Shown here piece after piece: positions 8,841 to 17,879 of a stretch of DNA of 64,000 nt. Location of the stretch: positions 247,864-311,863 of the forward strand of contig NZ_JAOYTH010000008.1 in the NCBI RefSeq assembly GCF_025847205.1, read 5' to 3'. This DNA is from Pararhizobium sp. YC-54. Lineage in GTDB: Bacteria; Pseudomonadota; Alphaproteobacteria; Rhizobiales; Rhizobiaceae. Under the pieces are notes generated by a model, which was given only the letters and a program-made list of their open reading frames with translations, did no database searches and had not been told where the DNA came from. Position numbers and translations under genes: made by a program. How positions within the stretch are numbered: position 1 is the stretch's first letter; each line of letters opens with the position of its first letter.

Positions 8841-10482
8841 CGGATGCTCCGGTTCGTTCCAGCGCCCGCTCGAGGCGCGGCGCAGATTGCAACAGTAGCT
8901 TCGTATAGCTTTCTTTCGGGCGATCGAAAACCGCCTCGGCGCTGCCGAGTTCGACCAGCTTTGCGGCCCTAAAGACAGCGATGCGATCACAGAACTTCCG
9001 CACCACCGAAAGGTCGTGGGAGATATAGATCACCGTCAGGTGCCGCTCACTGCGCAGACGCTGTAGCAATCTCAATATCTGCGCCTGGATCGTCACGTCG
9101 AGCGCCGACGTCACCTCGTCGGCGATCAGCACCTCCGGATCGAGTGCGAGCGCCCGTGCGATGCCGACCCGCTGGCACTGCCCGCCCGACAGTTGCCGCG
9201 GCTTGCGATCGGCGAACTCCAGAGGTAGCTCCACCTGGCGCATGAGCTCGCGGGCGCGCCCGAGCGCCTCGTTGCGCGTGGCAAGGCCGTGCCGGATCAT
9301 CGGCTCGGCAATGGCATCGATGATCCGCATGCGGGGATTGAGCGAATCGAAGGGATTCTGGAATACCATCTGGACCTTGCGCCGGTACTCCGAGAGTTCG
9401 GTCCCTTTTAGCGCCGCAATATTCCTGCCGCGGAACCGGATTTCGCCACCGGACGGTTCTGCCAGCCGCATGATGGCCCGCGCTACGGTGCTCTTGCCCG
9501 AACCGCTTTCACCGACAATGCCCAGGGATTCGCCAGCCTCGACAGTCAGGTTCGCTTCCTGCAGGGCGCGCACGACATCCTTTCGCGTTCCCGGCAGGGC
9601 ACCGGGCTTGGAATAGGTAATCGACAGCGCATCGACCTCGATGAGCGGTGTCTTGGCCTGCTCCTCCCGCGCGACCGGCGGAAGCGTGAGCAACGACGGC
9701 TGGGAATCGATCAGGAGCTTGGTGTATTTATGCCGCGGCGAGCGGAGGATCTCGTTCGCCGGCCCCTCCTCCACGATCTCGCCGTTGCGCATCACGACGA
9801 CGCGATGGCAAAGCTCGGCAACGACAGCCAGATCATGGGAGACAAAGACGATGCTCAAGCCCTGGGTGCGGTTGAGTTCCCCCAGCAGATCGAGAATGCG
9901 AGCCTGCACCGTCACGTCCAGCGCGGTGGTCGGCTCATCCGCCAGCAGCAGCCGCGGCCGGCAGGCGGTGGCACTGCCGATCATGCCGCGCTGCTTCATG
10001 CCGCCGGACAGCTCGTGCGGATAGGCGTCGATGCGACGCTCTGGCTCGTTGATCTGCACTTCACGCAAGACGTCGATCGCGTTCTGCCGCGCCTCTTTGC
10101 GGGTCTGTCCAAAATGATGGCGCAGGGATTCCATCACATGCCCGCCCAGTGTCATCAATGGATCGAGATGCGACGCGGGATTCTGGAACACCATCGAGAT
10201 GTCGCGCCCGCGGATCGCGCGCATCTCCTCGCCCGAGAGCGCGAGGAGATTCTTGCCGTCAAAGCCTATTCGCCCGCTGACGGAAGCGGCGCGGGGCAAG
10301 AGCCCGAGCAGCGACCGGCAGGTAATGGATTTGCCCGAACCACTCTCTCCGACCACCCCCAGTATCTCGCCCGCATCGACGCCAAACGAGATATCTTTGA
10401 CGATCGGCACATTGCCGAAGGCGATGGAGAGTTTTTCAACATCAAGCAGGCGCTGCTTGGATTTTGCAGTTATCATGTTCAT
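8818..10482 (-). CDS. Fused double ABC ATPase (DppD-DppF type)
   Basis: A 554-residue protein with two complete nucleotide-binding domains. The N-half has GESGSGKS, signature LSGGMKQR and Walker [13 protein letters not shown]. The C-half has GESGSGKST, signature LSGGQCQR and [12 protein letters not shown]. In the second Walker B region the usual DEP is DEV. It powers the permeases immediately upstream. The start at 10482 (MNMITAKSK) overlaps the permease stop in an ATGA arrangement, so an in-frame extension upstream is unlikely. Confidence 0.92.
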   Translation of the reverse strand: MNMITAKSKQRLLDVEKLSIAFGNVPIVKDISFGVDAGEILGVVGESGSGKSITCRSLLGLLPRAASVSGRIGFDGKNLLALSGEEMRAIRGRDISMVFQNPASHLDPLMTLGGHVMESLRHHFGQTRKEARQNAIDVLREVQINEPERRIDAYPHELSGGMKQRGMIGSATACRPRLLLADEPTTALDVTVQARILDLLGELNRTQGLSIVFVSHDLAVVAELCHRVVVMRNGEIVEEGPANEILRSPRHKYTKLLIDSQPSLLTLPPVAREEQAKTPLIEVDALSITYSKPGALPGTRKDVVRALQEANLTVEAGESLGIVGESGSGKSTVARAIMRLAEPSGGEIRFRGRNIAALKGTELSEYRRKVQMVFQNPFDSLNPRMRIIDAIAEPMIRHGLATRNEALGRARELMRQVELPLEFADRKPRQLSGGQCQRVGIARALALDPEVLIADEVTSALDVTIQAQILRLLQRLRSERHLTVIYISHDLSVVRKFCDRIAVFRAAKLVELGSAEAVFDRPKESYTKLLLQSAPRLERALERTGASDAGHGRD

Positions 10483-11315
10483 CGTCCCAGAACCCTTGAT
10501 AGCCCGTCGCTCGTAAGGATGAAGCCAAAGCCGAGCGTCGTCGCCGCAAGACCGGGAAAGAAGCATATCCACCAGGCATCGACGACGTAGGGCTGGCCGT
10601 CAGCGATCATCGCACCCCATTCCGGCGTCGGCGGCTGCACGCCCAGGCCGAGGAAGCCGAGGCTTGCGCCGGCAAGCAGCACGAGAACGGCATCGGTCGT
10701 CGCAAAGACCAGCAAACTGGAAAACGTGTTCGGCAGGATATGGCGCACCATGACGACGATTGGCCCATAGCCCAGCGCCTGCGCCGCCGTCACGAATTCC
10801 CTGTTCTTCAGGACGAGAACCTCCGCCCGCACGAGGCGGGCGTAGGACACCCATCCGACGAGCGCCAAAGCCACGAAGTAGTTGTACAATCCCGGCCCGA
10901 GCATGCCGACGATGGCGATCACCAGGACGAAGAAGGGGAAGGCCACGGTGATATCGACCATCCGCATCATCACGGCGTCGATGACCCCCCCGGCATAACC
11001 TGAGATGAGGCCGATCGTGGCACCGATGAGCAGAGGCGGAATGACACCGGCTATCCCCATCCAGATGTCGATGCGTGCCGCATGGAGGACGCGCGAGAAC
11101 ACGTCGCGGCCGAGGTGATCGGTGCCGAAGAAATGATCGGCGGACGGTGGCTGCAGCAGGCCGATGAGATCGATGCCATTGGGGTCGGCACCGGAGAACA
11201 GCGGCGCAGCGACGGCGAGAACCACCCAGGTCAGGATAATGGCCGTCCCCGCGGCGATCTCGATCGCGCCCGGCCCGAAGTGGCGGCGCGCGCTTGCAGA
11301 CGAGAGGCTTATCAT
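10479..11315 (-). CDS. Opp/Dpp-type ABC transporter permease (DppC-like)
   Basis: A 278-residue DppC-family permease starting at 11315 (MISLSSASAR), where ATGA overlaps the stop of the preceding permease. The frame is open for another 188 codons upstream, but that stretch is an alternative frame of the DppB gene. It has the first membrane segment, the FFGTDHLGRDVFSRVL loop, five further membrane segments and a coupling loop around ALGYGPIVVMVRHILPN. It is coupled at its 3' end to the fused ATPase by another ATGA overlap. Confidence 0.92.
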   Translation of the reverse strand: MISLSSASARRHFGPGAIEIAAGTAIILTWVVLAVAAPLFSGADPNGIDLIGLLQPPSADHFFGTDHLGRDVFSRVLHAARIDIWMGIAGVIPPLLIGATIGLISGYAGGVIDAVMMRMVDITVAFPFFVLVIAIVGMLGPGLYNYFVALALVGWVSYARLVRAEVLVLKNREFVTAAQALGYGPIVVMVRHILPNTFSSLLVFATTDAVLVLLAGASLGFLGLGVQPPTPEWGAMIADGQPYVVDAWWICFFPGLAATTLGFGFILTSDGLSRVLGR

Positions 11316-12250
11316 AGTTTCACCCTGGGATCTATCGTCGTTGAAAGGATGTCGATCGTCAGCGTTACGATCACCGACGCGAGCGCGTAGAACAGGGTCA
11401 ACCCCTGGATGACGTTGTAGTCGCGGCCGAGAACCGCGCCGACCATCAATGTGCCGAGCCCCGGCACCGCATAGATGATCTCGACGACGATGGAACTGCC
11501 GATGAGAAAGGCGATCATCACGCCGAGAAGATTGAGCGTCGGCAGAACCGAATTGACGAGCACGTGACGGCGGAAGATATACCCCTCCCCCAGCCCCTTG
11601 GAGCGACTGGCCGTGACATAGTCGGATTCCGTCTCGTTGATCAGCGCGGCGCGCAGATTGCGTAAAAGCAACGGCACCAGCCACGTCGCGGTGCTGATGG
11701 CTGGCAGGAAGAGGTGATGGAGATGCTCCAGGAACCCTTTGCCGTAGCCGCTCACTGGAAACCAGCCGAGTTCGACGCCGAAAAACCGGGACATCATCAG
11801 CGCCAGCCAGAAGACCGGGATGGTCATGCCCAGGATGGCGAGCGCCCGGATGAGATGATCGGGCCAGCGGTCGCGGCAACGCGCCGAAACGATTGCCAGC
11901 ACCACCGTTGCCGGAACGCTGATCGCCACAACATAGGCGATCAGGAAAAGCGTCGGCGGCACGAAGTCGAGGATCAGGCTCCCCACCGGCATCTGGTAGC
12001 GGATCGAATGGCCGAGATCCCCGTGCAGAACATTCGACAGATACGAGAAATACTGCGCGATCAGCGGCTGATTAAGGCCATACTGCTCGCGCAGGTGCGC
12101 CACGGCCTCCGCCGTGGCACGGTCGCCCAGCAGCAGCCGGACCGGATCGCCGGGCGAGAGCTGAACGAGCAGAAAGCTTACCAGGCTGATCCCGATCAGG
12201 ACCGGGATCAGCTGGAGCAGACGTTGCCCTAGGGCGGACAAGGACGACAT
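11312..12250 (-). CDS. Opp/Dpp-type ABC transporter permease (DppB-like)
   Basis: A 312-residue DppB-family permease. The start at 12250 (MSSLSALGQRLLQL) places the first membrane helix at the N-terminus as in homologues. Landmarks are LSPGDPVRLLLGDRA, the loop SKGLGEGYIFRRHVLVNSVLP and the terminal TTIDPRVKL. It sits 49 bases downstream of the binding-protein gene. Permease, permease and ATPase overlap one another by 4 bases each, which implies strict co-expression. Confidence 0.92.
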   Translation of the reverse strand: MSSLSALGQRLLQLIPVLIGISLVSFLLVQLSPGDPVRLLLGDRATAEAVAHLREQYGLNQPLIAQYFSYLSNVLHGDLGHSIRYQMPVGSLILDFVPPTLFLIAYVVAISVPATVVLAIVSARCRDRWPDHLIRALAILGMTIPVFWLALMMSRFFGVELGWFPVSGYGKGFLEHLHHLFLPAISTATWLVPLLLRNLRAALINETESDYVTASRSKGLGEGYIFRRHVLVNSVLPTLNLLGVMIAFLIGSSIVVEIIYAVPGLGTLMVGAVLGRDYNVIQGLTLFYALASVIVTLTIDILSTTIDPRVKL

Positions 12251-12299
12251 TGGAAACCTCAAACTCTTTCTCAGACGACGGCGCGAAAGTGAGCTGCTC

Positions 12300-13817
12300 T
12301 CACTCGCCAGTGAATACCGTTTCCTCAAGCGACCATTGCAGCATCGGGTTCATGCCCAAGCCCTTGACGCGTTCGCTGTAGGCATTCGCGTAGGGAGCGT
12401 AATAGAGCGGAATCTGCGACACTTCCTCAGTCGTTATCTGCTGGATCTGCCGGTAGAGTTCAGCGCGCTTGCTCGGGTCGAGTTCGCCTGCCGCGGTTTC
12501 GGTCAGCTCATCGACTTTCTTGTTGTTGTAGCCGGTATAGAAGCTCTTGGTGCCGCAGGAGCCGCAAAGAGCCCAACGGACTGCAAGATCGGGGTCGAGC
12601 GTTTCGTTGTACCACCAGCTCGGCGCCGCGTGATAATCGCCGGCAGCAATGCGCTCCCACCAAGCGCCGCGATCGAGCTTTTCGACCCTGGACTTGATAC
12701 CGACGGCGGCCCATTGCGCCTGGATCAACACGGAGAGCTTGTCATTGTCGCCGGTCGCGTTTGCCAGAAGGACGAGTTCTTCGCCCTTGTAGCTGGACTC
12801 CGCCAGCATCGCCTTCGCCTTCGCTGGATCGTAAGGGATGCCGGGATAGTCCGACGCATGATAGTCAAGGGCACCTGGCAGCGTCGTCGTCGCCGGCTTG
12901 GCATGTCCGAGCGTCATCGCCTTGGTGATGGCCGGCACGTCCAGTGCATAGGCCGCCGCCTGGCGAACCTTGATGTCGTCGAACGGCGGTTTCGTTTCGT
13001 TCAACAGCGTCATGTAGATCACTGTCGAGGGCTCCAGCGGAAGCGTCAGTCCCTCGCGCGACTGCACCTCGGACACGCGCGACCATGGAACGTCGCGCGT
13101 CGCGTCCAGCTCGCCCGACAGCATCATCGAGACACGTGTGTTGGCGTCGGCGATTTCGATGAGTTCCGCGCCGTCATTTTTTGGAAACCCAGTTCGCCAA
13201 TAGTTCGCATTGGGCTTCAAAATCAGCCGATCGTTGGGACGCCACTCGCTGACGATATAGGGGCCCGATGTCACAGGTTCCTTGGTGAAGGCGTCCTTGC
13301 CGCGCTTTTCGACATCTGCCTTGGAGACAATGCCGGCGTTGAAGACCTCGAGATTGCCGAGGAACGGTGCGAAGGGGTGTTTCAGTGTCAGGACGACTGT
13401 CTTGTCGCCCTCGGCGCGCGCGTCCTTCAATTGCTGGAGCGGCGCGGAATAGGCGGATTCCTTGTCGTCGCGCACCCGCAACAGGCTGAAGACGACATCT
13501 GCGCCCGTGATCGGGCTGCCATCGGAAAACTTGGCGTCGCGCAGCTTCAACGTCACCACCGTACCATCGGCGGAAACGCCCCAGGACTCTGCAAGACCGG
13601 GCTCGAGCGCGCCATCGGCGCCCCGGCGCAAGAGGCGTGAATAGAGCTGCCCGAAGACCTCAATGTTGCCCGCCGAAGACGAACGCATCGGGTCGAGCGT
13701 GCTTGTCGGATAGGGCGAGCCGACGCGGATCAGGTTTTCAGCGGAGGCGGCAGCGGGTGCCGTCAGAAGGGCAAGTGTCATTGCTATGCCTGCGGCGGCG
13801 TTACGGTGCCAATGCAT
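12300..13817 (-). CDS. Opp/Dpp-type periplasmic substrate-binding protein
   Basis: A 505-residue family 5 solute-binding protein. The start at 13817 (MHWHRNAAAG) has GGGAG about 8 bases upstream and gives a normal signal peptide ending ...AAASA before ENLIRVG. Landmarks are STLDPMRSSSAGNIEVFGQLYS, the lysine/aspartate-rich VVTLKLRDAKFSDGSP and IKVRQAAAYALDVPA. It is the first gene of the operon running to the RpiR regulator. Divergence from a DmpA-type aminopeptidase suggests a peptide or amide ligand (inference). The stop codon lies inside a weak 6-bp hairpin. Confidence 0.92.
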   Translation of the reverse strand: MHWHRNAAAGIAMTLALLTAPAAASAENLIRVGSPYPTSTLDPMRSSSAGNIEVFGQLYSRLLRRGADGALEPGLAESWGVSADGTVVTLKLRDAKFSDGSPITGADVVFSLLRVRDDKESAYSAPLQQLKDARAEGDKTVVLTLKHPFAPFLGNLEVFNAGIVSKADVEKRGKDAFTKEPVTSGPYIVSEWRPNDRLILKPNANYWRTGFPKNDGAELIEIADANTRVSMMLSGELDATRDVPWSRVSEVQSREGLTLPLEPSTVIYMTLLNETKPPFDDIKVRQAAAYALDVPAITKAMTLGHAKPATTTLPGALDYHASDYPGIPYDPAKAKAMLAESSYKGEELVLLANATGDNDKLSVLIQAQWAAVGIKSRVEKLDRGAWWERIAAGDYHAAPSWWYNETLDPDLAVRWALCGSCGTKSFYTGYNNKKVDELTETAAGELDPSKRAELYRQIQQITTEEVSQIPLYYAPYANAYSERVKGLGMNPMLQWSLEETVFTGE

Positions 13818-13934
13818 CTCAGTTCTCCCTTTTTTTTGCAGAAAGGCGCTCATCGCCTCTTCCATTCCGACTTTGATGCAAATATAACACTGATGTCAAT
13901 AGATGATGTTTAAATATCAAATCGGGAGTCGAGA
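13818..13934. promoter_or_regulatory. Divergent promoter region
   Basis: A 117-bp AT-rich gap between divergent genes. A TTGACA-like element lies on the minus strand (complement of 13895-13900). Outward-facing TTTGAT half-sites lie at 13873-13878 and, inverted, at 13917-13922. These are candidate RpiR sites only because the regulator belongs to the same operon; the spacing is long and the evidence weak. Confidence 0.35.
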
Positions 13935-15050
13935 ATGCACCAGTCAGGGAAAAAATCCCGTGCCCGCGAGCTGGGTCTCGCCTTCGAGGGCCAGACGGGA
14001 GACTTCAACGCGATCACTGACGTACCAGGTGTCCTGGTCGGGTACTCAACGATGATAGAGGGCGACGGACCGTTGCGGCAGGGTCATGGACCTGTTCGCA
14101 CCGGCGTGACGGCAATCCTTCCGCGCGGCCGCGACAAGACGATGAAGCCGGTCTGGGCCGGGTTCCATGCGCTTAACGGCAATGGAGAGGTAACGGGCGT
14201 GCAATGGATCAAGCACGCCGGTCACTTCTATGGGCCGGTCTGCATCACCAATACACACGGCGTCGGCGCAGTCCACGAAGGCGTCACCTCCTGGATGATC
14301 GAGAATTACGCGGAAGACTATTCTGAAAAGCACGTATGGGCCCTGCCGGTCGTCGGTGAAACCTATGACGGTACGCTGAACGACATCAACGGCCTGCATG
14401 TCCGCCCCCATCACGCCCGGACAGCGATCGAAACGGCTGGGAGCGGCCCGATCGCCGAGGGCAATGTCGGTGGCGGAACCGGTATGGTCGCCTACGAATT
14501 CAAGGGAGGGACCGGAACCGCCTCGCAGATTGTCCGGCTCGGCGGCAAGGACTACACGGTCGGAGTCCTGGTGCAGGCCAATCACGGCCTGCGCGACTGG
14601 TTCACCGTCCTTGGCGTACCCGTCGGGCGTCATCTCACCGCCGACAGGCTGCGATCGACCGAACAGGGCTCGATCATCGTCGTCATCGCGACGGACATCC
14701 CGATGCTGCCGCATCAGCTCGAGCGGGTCGCGCAGCGCGGCTCGATCGGGATCGGCCGCAACGGGACCCCGGGCGGCAACAATTCCGGTGACATGTTCCT
14801 GGCCTTCAGCACCGCCAACGAGATCACGCGCGATGACTTCATCAACGCGCCGCGCGGCATGGACTGCATGCCCGACGAATGGTTCGATCAGGTCTATCTG
14901 GCGACGGTTCGGGCAATCGACGAAGCGATCGTCAATGCCATGCTGGCCGCCGAGGACATGGAAACGTTGAAGCCGGAGGGTAAAATCTGCCGGGCGATCG
15001 ACCCGGCGGCGCTGGTCGAAATCCTGGCGCGATACGGAAGGATGGCGTGA
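13935..15050 (+). CDS. P1 (S58) family aminopeptidase, DmpA-like
   Basis: A 371-residue self-processing N-terminal-nucleophile hydrolase of the DmpA/BapA family, which removes N-terminal residues (L or D, or beta-amino acids) from small peptides and amides. The expected maturation site is Gly245-Ser246 at the start of GSIIVVIATD, freeing Ser246 as nucleophile. VQANHG supplies the oxyanion asparagine (Asn216). NNSGD gives Ser284 and Asp286 at the spacing of the DmpA Ser288/Glu290 pair. No signal peptide is evident, so it is probably cytoplasmic. The gene is divergent from the Opp-type operon, which may deliver its substrate. Confidence 0.9.
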   Translation: MHQSGKKSRARELGLAFEGQTGDFNAITDVPGVLVGYSTMIEGDGPLRQGHGPVRTGVTAILPRGRDKTMKPVWAGFHALNGNGEVTGVQWIKHAGHFYGPVCITNTHGVGAVHEGVTSWMIENYAEDYSEKHVWALPVVGETYDGTLNDINGLHVRPHHARTAIETAGSGPIAEGNVGGGTGMVAYEFKGGTGTASQIVRLGGKDYTVGVLVQANHGLRDWFTVLGVPVGRHLTADRLRSTEQGSIIVVIATDIPMLPHQLERVAQRGSIGIGRNGTPGGNNSGDMFLAFSTANEITRDDFINAPRGMDCMPDEWFDQVYLATVRAIDEAIVNAMLAAEDMETLKPEGKICRAIDPAALVEILARYGRMA

Positions 15051-15138
15051 AACGGGCGCGTCTTCCGCAGTGATGACGATGATCACAGAGCCCTATCTGC
15101 CGTCAGATGCCTTCCGCTCATCCCAGACAAGATCGACC

Positions 15139-15178
15139 GAGGGCATGCCGCGATCATAACGGATTACGGCATGCCCTC
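15139..15178 (+). terminator. Long-stem hairpin after the aminopeptidase gene
   Basis: A perfect 12-bp stem, GAGGGCATGCCG / CGGCATGCCCTC, with a 16-base loop lies 88 bases after the stop at 15050. A short pyrimidine-rich stretch follows (GCTTTCCTC). Likely a transcription terminator. Confidence 0.6.
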
Positions 15179-15200
15179 GCTTTCCTCGAGTGCTTTCCAC

Positions 15201-15259
15201 TGCATAATTTAAGGCGCTGCAGCGACCTGTGCGCCTCACGATGACGCGCGGCGCTGCAG
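15201..15259 (+). repeat. Intergenic dyad repeat, copy A
   Basis: The core is GCGCTGCAGCGACC (15214-15227) and ATGACGCGCGGCGCTGCAG (15241-15259), which can fold together. Related copies lie at 27418-27470 (minus) and 61384-61474. It overlaps the end of the transposase remnant at 15236-15423. Confidence 0.65.
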
Positions 15260-15423
15260 GCTGCGGTGGCGAATCCAAAGAATGGTGCTTGCAAGCTTGA
15301 TCAAACCAAGGACGTTGGCGGCGAGCTTGTGATAGCGAGGGCGGCAATGCTTGGCAGCCGCTTCTTCTCGAATAGAGTATTGATTTTGTGTTTCTTTTCA
15401 ATCGCATACCTGCGTTGGAGCGG
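15236..15423 (-). pseudogene. IS5-like transposase C-terminal remnant
   Basis: On the minus strand one frame reads RYAIEKKHKI, and after a frame change a second reads RYHKLAANVLGLIKLAS and ends at a TGA (15236-15238). RY.IEK...-RYxKLAANxLxxxKLAS is the C-terminal signature of IS5-superfamily transposases common in rhizobia. A stop codon and the frame change show it is dead. I cannot find the matching inverted repeat. The 15051-15521 gap otherwise holds the hairpin, the repeat and a promoter. Confidence 0.6.
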
Positions 15424-15450
15424 ATTGGCCTCTGATCCGCAACATCAAAA

Positions 15451-15520
15451 TTTTAGTATGACTAAAAATTTTTCATTGACATCGCACCGATCTCATCCTT
15501 GTATTGAAGTAATACTAAAA
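15451..15520 (+). promoter_or_regulatory. Putative autoregulatory operators and promoter of the XRE-cupin gene
   Basis: TTTTAGT-ATG-ACTAAAA (15451-15467) is a perfect inverted repeat. Its sequence TTTTAGTATNACT recurs inverted at 15507-15520, directly before the ATG at 15522. Between them lies TTGACA (15476-15481) with a weak -10 candidate 17 bases on. This arrangement fits repression by the XRE protein encoded just downstream. Confidence 0.6.
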
Positions 15521-15521
15521 A

Positions 15522-16229
15522 ATGGAACAGCCAGTGCGTACCGACCAAACAGCTATCGCTGACACCAGCGGCGCGGAGATTGATCCGCTTGGCGAGCGCC
15601 TGCGCCGCCAACGCAAGGCCCAGAAGCTGACGCTTCAGGAGGTCGCCGACCGGGCCGGCCTGTCCGTCGGCTTCATCTCCCAGATCGAACGCGGCATTAC
15701 CGTTCCATCGCTTGTGTCGCTGATTTCCGTTTGCCGCGTGCTCAAGGTCGAGGTCGGCTCGTTTTTCAATCAGCCAAAGCCCGCGACGCCGGTAACCCGC
15801 CATGAAAATCGCCCGGTCTATGGTCTTGGCGCCTTTGCCGGACGCGATGTGACCTATGAGCGGCTTTCTGCATCTTTTCCGGGAAATGTGCTGCGTTCCA
15901 CGCTCATTCATGAACCGCCCGGCTTCCGCAGTGAGCCGATGTCGCACGAAGGCGAAGAGATTTTCTACATCGTTTCCGGTTCGCTGACGCTCGAACTCGA
16001 TGGCGAAACAATGATCCTCGAGGCTGGCGACACCGCGCATTTTCCGTCAGTCCGCACGCATGTCACCTGGAACCACACCGACAAGCCGGCAACCATTTTT
16101 CATACCTGCACGATGGATGTCTTCGGCGACGGCGAACCATCGGGCGATCCGGATACCAGCCTCGTTGTCACGCGCGCCGTGGACCGGGCCAGTGGGCCAA
16201 AACAGTCCAAGATAAAAAAAGGGAACTAA
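15522..16229 (+). CDS. XRE-family regulator with C-terminal cupin domain
   Basis: A 235-residue protein with an N-terminal helix-turn-helix (LTLQEVADRAGLSVGFISQI, about residues 37-56) and a C-terminal cupin (SHEGEEIFYIVSGSLTLEL...GDTAHFPS, about 140-185). This is the PuuR-type architecture in which the cupin senses a small ligand. It is the first gene of a tight operon; the binding-protein gene starts 3 bases after its stop. Inverted repeats flank its promoter. It probably represses the whole 15.5-27.4 kb operon in the absence of substrate. Confidence 0.9.
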   Translation: MEQPVRTDQTAIADTSGAEIDPLGERLRRQRKAQKLTLQEVADRAGLSVGFISQIERGITVPSLVSLISVCRVLKVEVGSFFNQPKPATPVTRHENRPVYGLGAFAGRDVTYERLSASFPGNVLRSTLIHEPPGFRSEPMSHEGEEIFYIVSGSLTLELDGETMILEAGDTAHFPSVRTHVTWNHTDKPATIFHTCTMDVFGDGEPSGDPDTSLVVTRAVDRASGPKQSKIKKGN

Positions 16230-16231
16230 CG

Positions 16232-17818
16232 ATGAGAACCAGTTACAAGATGCTGGCTGCCGCATTTCTGTCTGCAACCTTCATGCACAGCTTCGCCGCC
16301 GCCGAAACCGTACTACGGCTCGACGAGGTACCGGTCGGCGAACTCGACCCGGCCAAGGCTTCTGATTACGCCGATTCCGTACTGATGTACAACCTTTATG
16401 ATACGTTGGTCATCCCCAAGGCCGGGCAGCCGGGCTACGATTCGCAACTGGCGGCAAACTGGGAAACAGACGGAAAGAGCTACACCTTCAAGCTTCGTCC
16501 GGACGTGAAATTCCAGAGCGGCAATCCGATGACCGCCGACGATGTGGTGTTTTCGTTCAATCGCATGGTCGCGCTTGGTCAAGGGCTCTCATACCTCTTC
16601 ACCAATGTCGAGAAGGCCGAATCTGTCGATCCGGTGACGGTCAGGTTCACGCTCAAGGAAATCTACGCGCCGTTCATCTCGTCGCTCACCCGCCTGCCGA
16701 TCATCGACAAGAAGCTTGTCTTGGAAAACCTCGGCGCTGGCGATGGTGAGATGAAGGATTGGGGCCAAGCCTATCTTTCCGGCCATGCTGCGGGCACCGG
16801 CGCCTACAAGGTCGTCTCGCACAATCCGCAGGAAGAAACGGTCATGGCGAAGAACGCCGGCTATTTCCTGGCGATCCCCGCAAAGGCACCGGACACCGTG
16901 CGGTATCGCTATGGCCTGGAAGCGGCGACCGTTCGCACGCTGATTGCACAGGGCGAGCATGATATTTCTTCATCCTGGCTGCCGCCGGAAGTTTTGAAGT
17001 CGCTTGCGGCCGATGGTGCACAGCTGCTTGAGGAAAAGGGTACAACCGGTTTCTACATCAAGATGAACACCACGAAAGCGCCCTTCGACGATGTCGAGTG
17101 CCGCCTCGCTGTGTCCTACGCCTTCGATTACGAATCCGGCGTCAAGATGGTCGGCGTGACCGATACGGTTTCGCAAGGCAGCCCGGCAACCGGCGCCATT
17201 CCTGTCGGCATGCTCGGCGCGCTTCCTGCCGATCAAGCCATGAAGAAGGACATCGACAAGGCGAAGGAACATCTTGCCAAGTGCAAGTACAAGCCTGAGG
17301 ACATGAAGGTCGAGCTTTCCTGGATTGGCGAAGTACCGCTGGAGGAACGCTTTGCGTTGCTGATGCAGGCGAACTTTTCGGAGCTCGGCATCAAGGCGGA
17401 GGTCAAGAAGCTGCCCTGGGCGCTGTTTGTCGAACAGATTTCCAAGCCGGAAAACACGCCGGCGATTTCGCAGGTCTTCGTCAACACCATGTCGGGCGAT
17501 CCCGATACGCTGCTTTACAGCATGTATCATTCGTCCGCCGGTGGCACCTGGATGTCCCCGGAATACCTGAAGGACAAGGACGTCGATGCGCTGCTTGAAA
17601 AGGGCCGCACGACGACCGACGAGGCCGAGCGCGCCAAGATCTATACCGAACTGAACACACGCCTTCGGGCACTGGCGCCGACGATCTTTGCCCAGGACCA
17701 GACGGCCGTGTTTGCCGCCTCCAGCCGTGTGTCGGTGCCGGCATTGTCCGACCCTTCAAAAGCATATGCGCTTGCAGGTTTTGGCTTCACGTTCCGCCTG
17801 ATGGAAATGAAAGACTAA
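16232..17818 (+). CDS. Opp/Dpp-type periplasmic substrate-binding protein
   Basis: A 528-residue family 5 binding protein with signal peptide MRTSYKMLAAAFLSATFMHS...AAA before ETVLRLDEV. Landmarks: GELDPAKASDYADSVLMYNLYD, YTFKLRPDVKFQSGNPMTADDVVFSF and DDVECRLAVSYAFDYESG. It feeds the permeases encoded next. The downstream hydantoinase genes suggest a cyclic amide, N-carbamoyl or oxoproline-like ligand (inference). A hairpin between this gene and the permease should favour its mRNA. Confidence 0.92.
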   Translation: MRTSYKMLAAAFLSATFMHSFAAAETVLRLDEVPVGELDPAKASDYADSVLMYNLYDTLVIPKAGQPGYDSQLAANWETDGKSYTFKLRPDVKFQSGNPMTADDVVFSFNRMVALGQGLSYLFTNVEKAESVDPVTVRFTLKEIYAPFISSLTRLPIIDKKLVLENLGAGDGEMKDWGQAYLSGHAAGTGAYKVVSHNPQEETVMAKNAGYFLAIPAKAPDTVRYRYGLEAATVRTLIAQGEHDISSSWLPPEVLKSLAADGAQLLEEKGTTGFYIKMNTTKAPFDDVECRLAVSYAFDYESGVKMVGVTDTVSQGSPATGAIPVGMLGALPADQAMKKDIDKAKEHLAKCKYKPEDMKVELSWIGEVPLEERFALLMQANFSELGIKAEVKKLPWALFVEQISKPENTPAISQVFVNTMSGDPDTLLYSMYHSSAGGTWMSPEYLKDKDVDALLEKGRTTTDEAERAKIYTELNTRLRALAPTIFAQDQTAVFAASSRVSVPALSDPSKAYALAGFGFTFRLMEMKD

Positions 17819-17831
17819 TCGGCTCCCATAC

Positions 17832-17853
17832 CCGGGCCGCATGAGCGGCCCGG
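17832..17853 (+). terminator. Hairpin between binding-protein and permease genes
   Basis: A 9-bp perfect stem, CCGGGCCGC / GCGGCCCGG, with loop ATGA, begins 14 bases after the stop. It has no T-run, so it is more likely a 3'-end stabiliser or partial attenuator than a full terminator. It contains the ATG at 17841, which argues against that codon as the permease start. Confidence 0.6.
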
Positions 17854-17879
17854 TCTCCCTGCCACGGAAAGCGCCAGTT

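Noticed and set aside
7839..8972. Plus-strand frame of 377 codons
   Set aside because: Antisense to the RpiR gene; no family signature and composition typical of shadow frames.
15093..15407. Minus-strand 104-codon frame
   Set aside because: Different frame from the recognisable IS5 transposase tail in the same place; no ribosome site.
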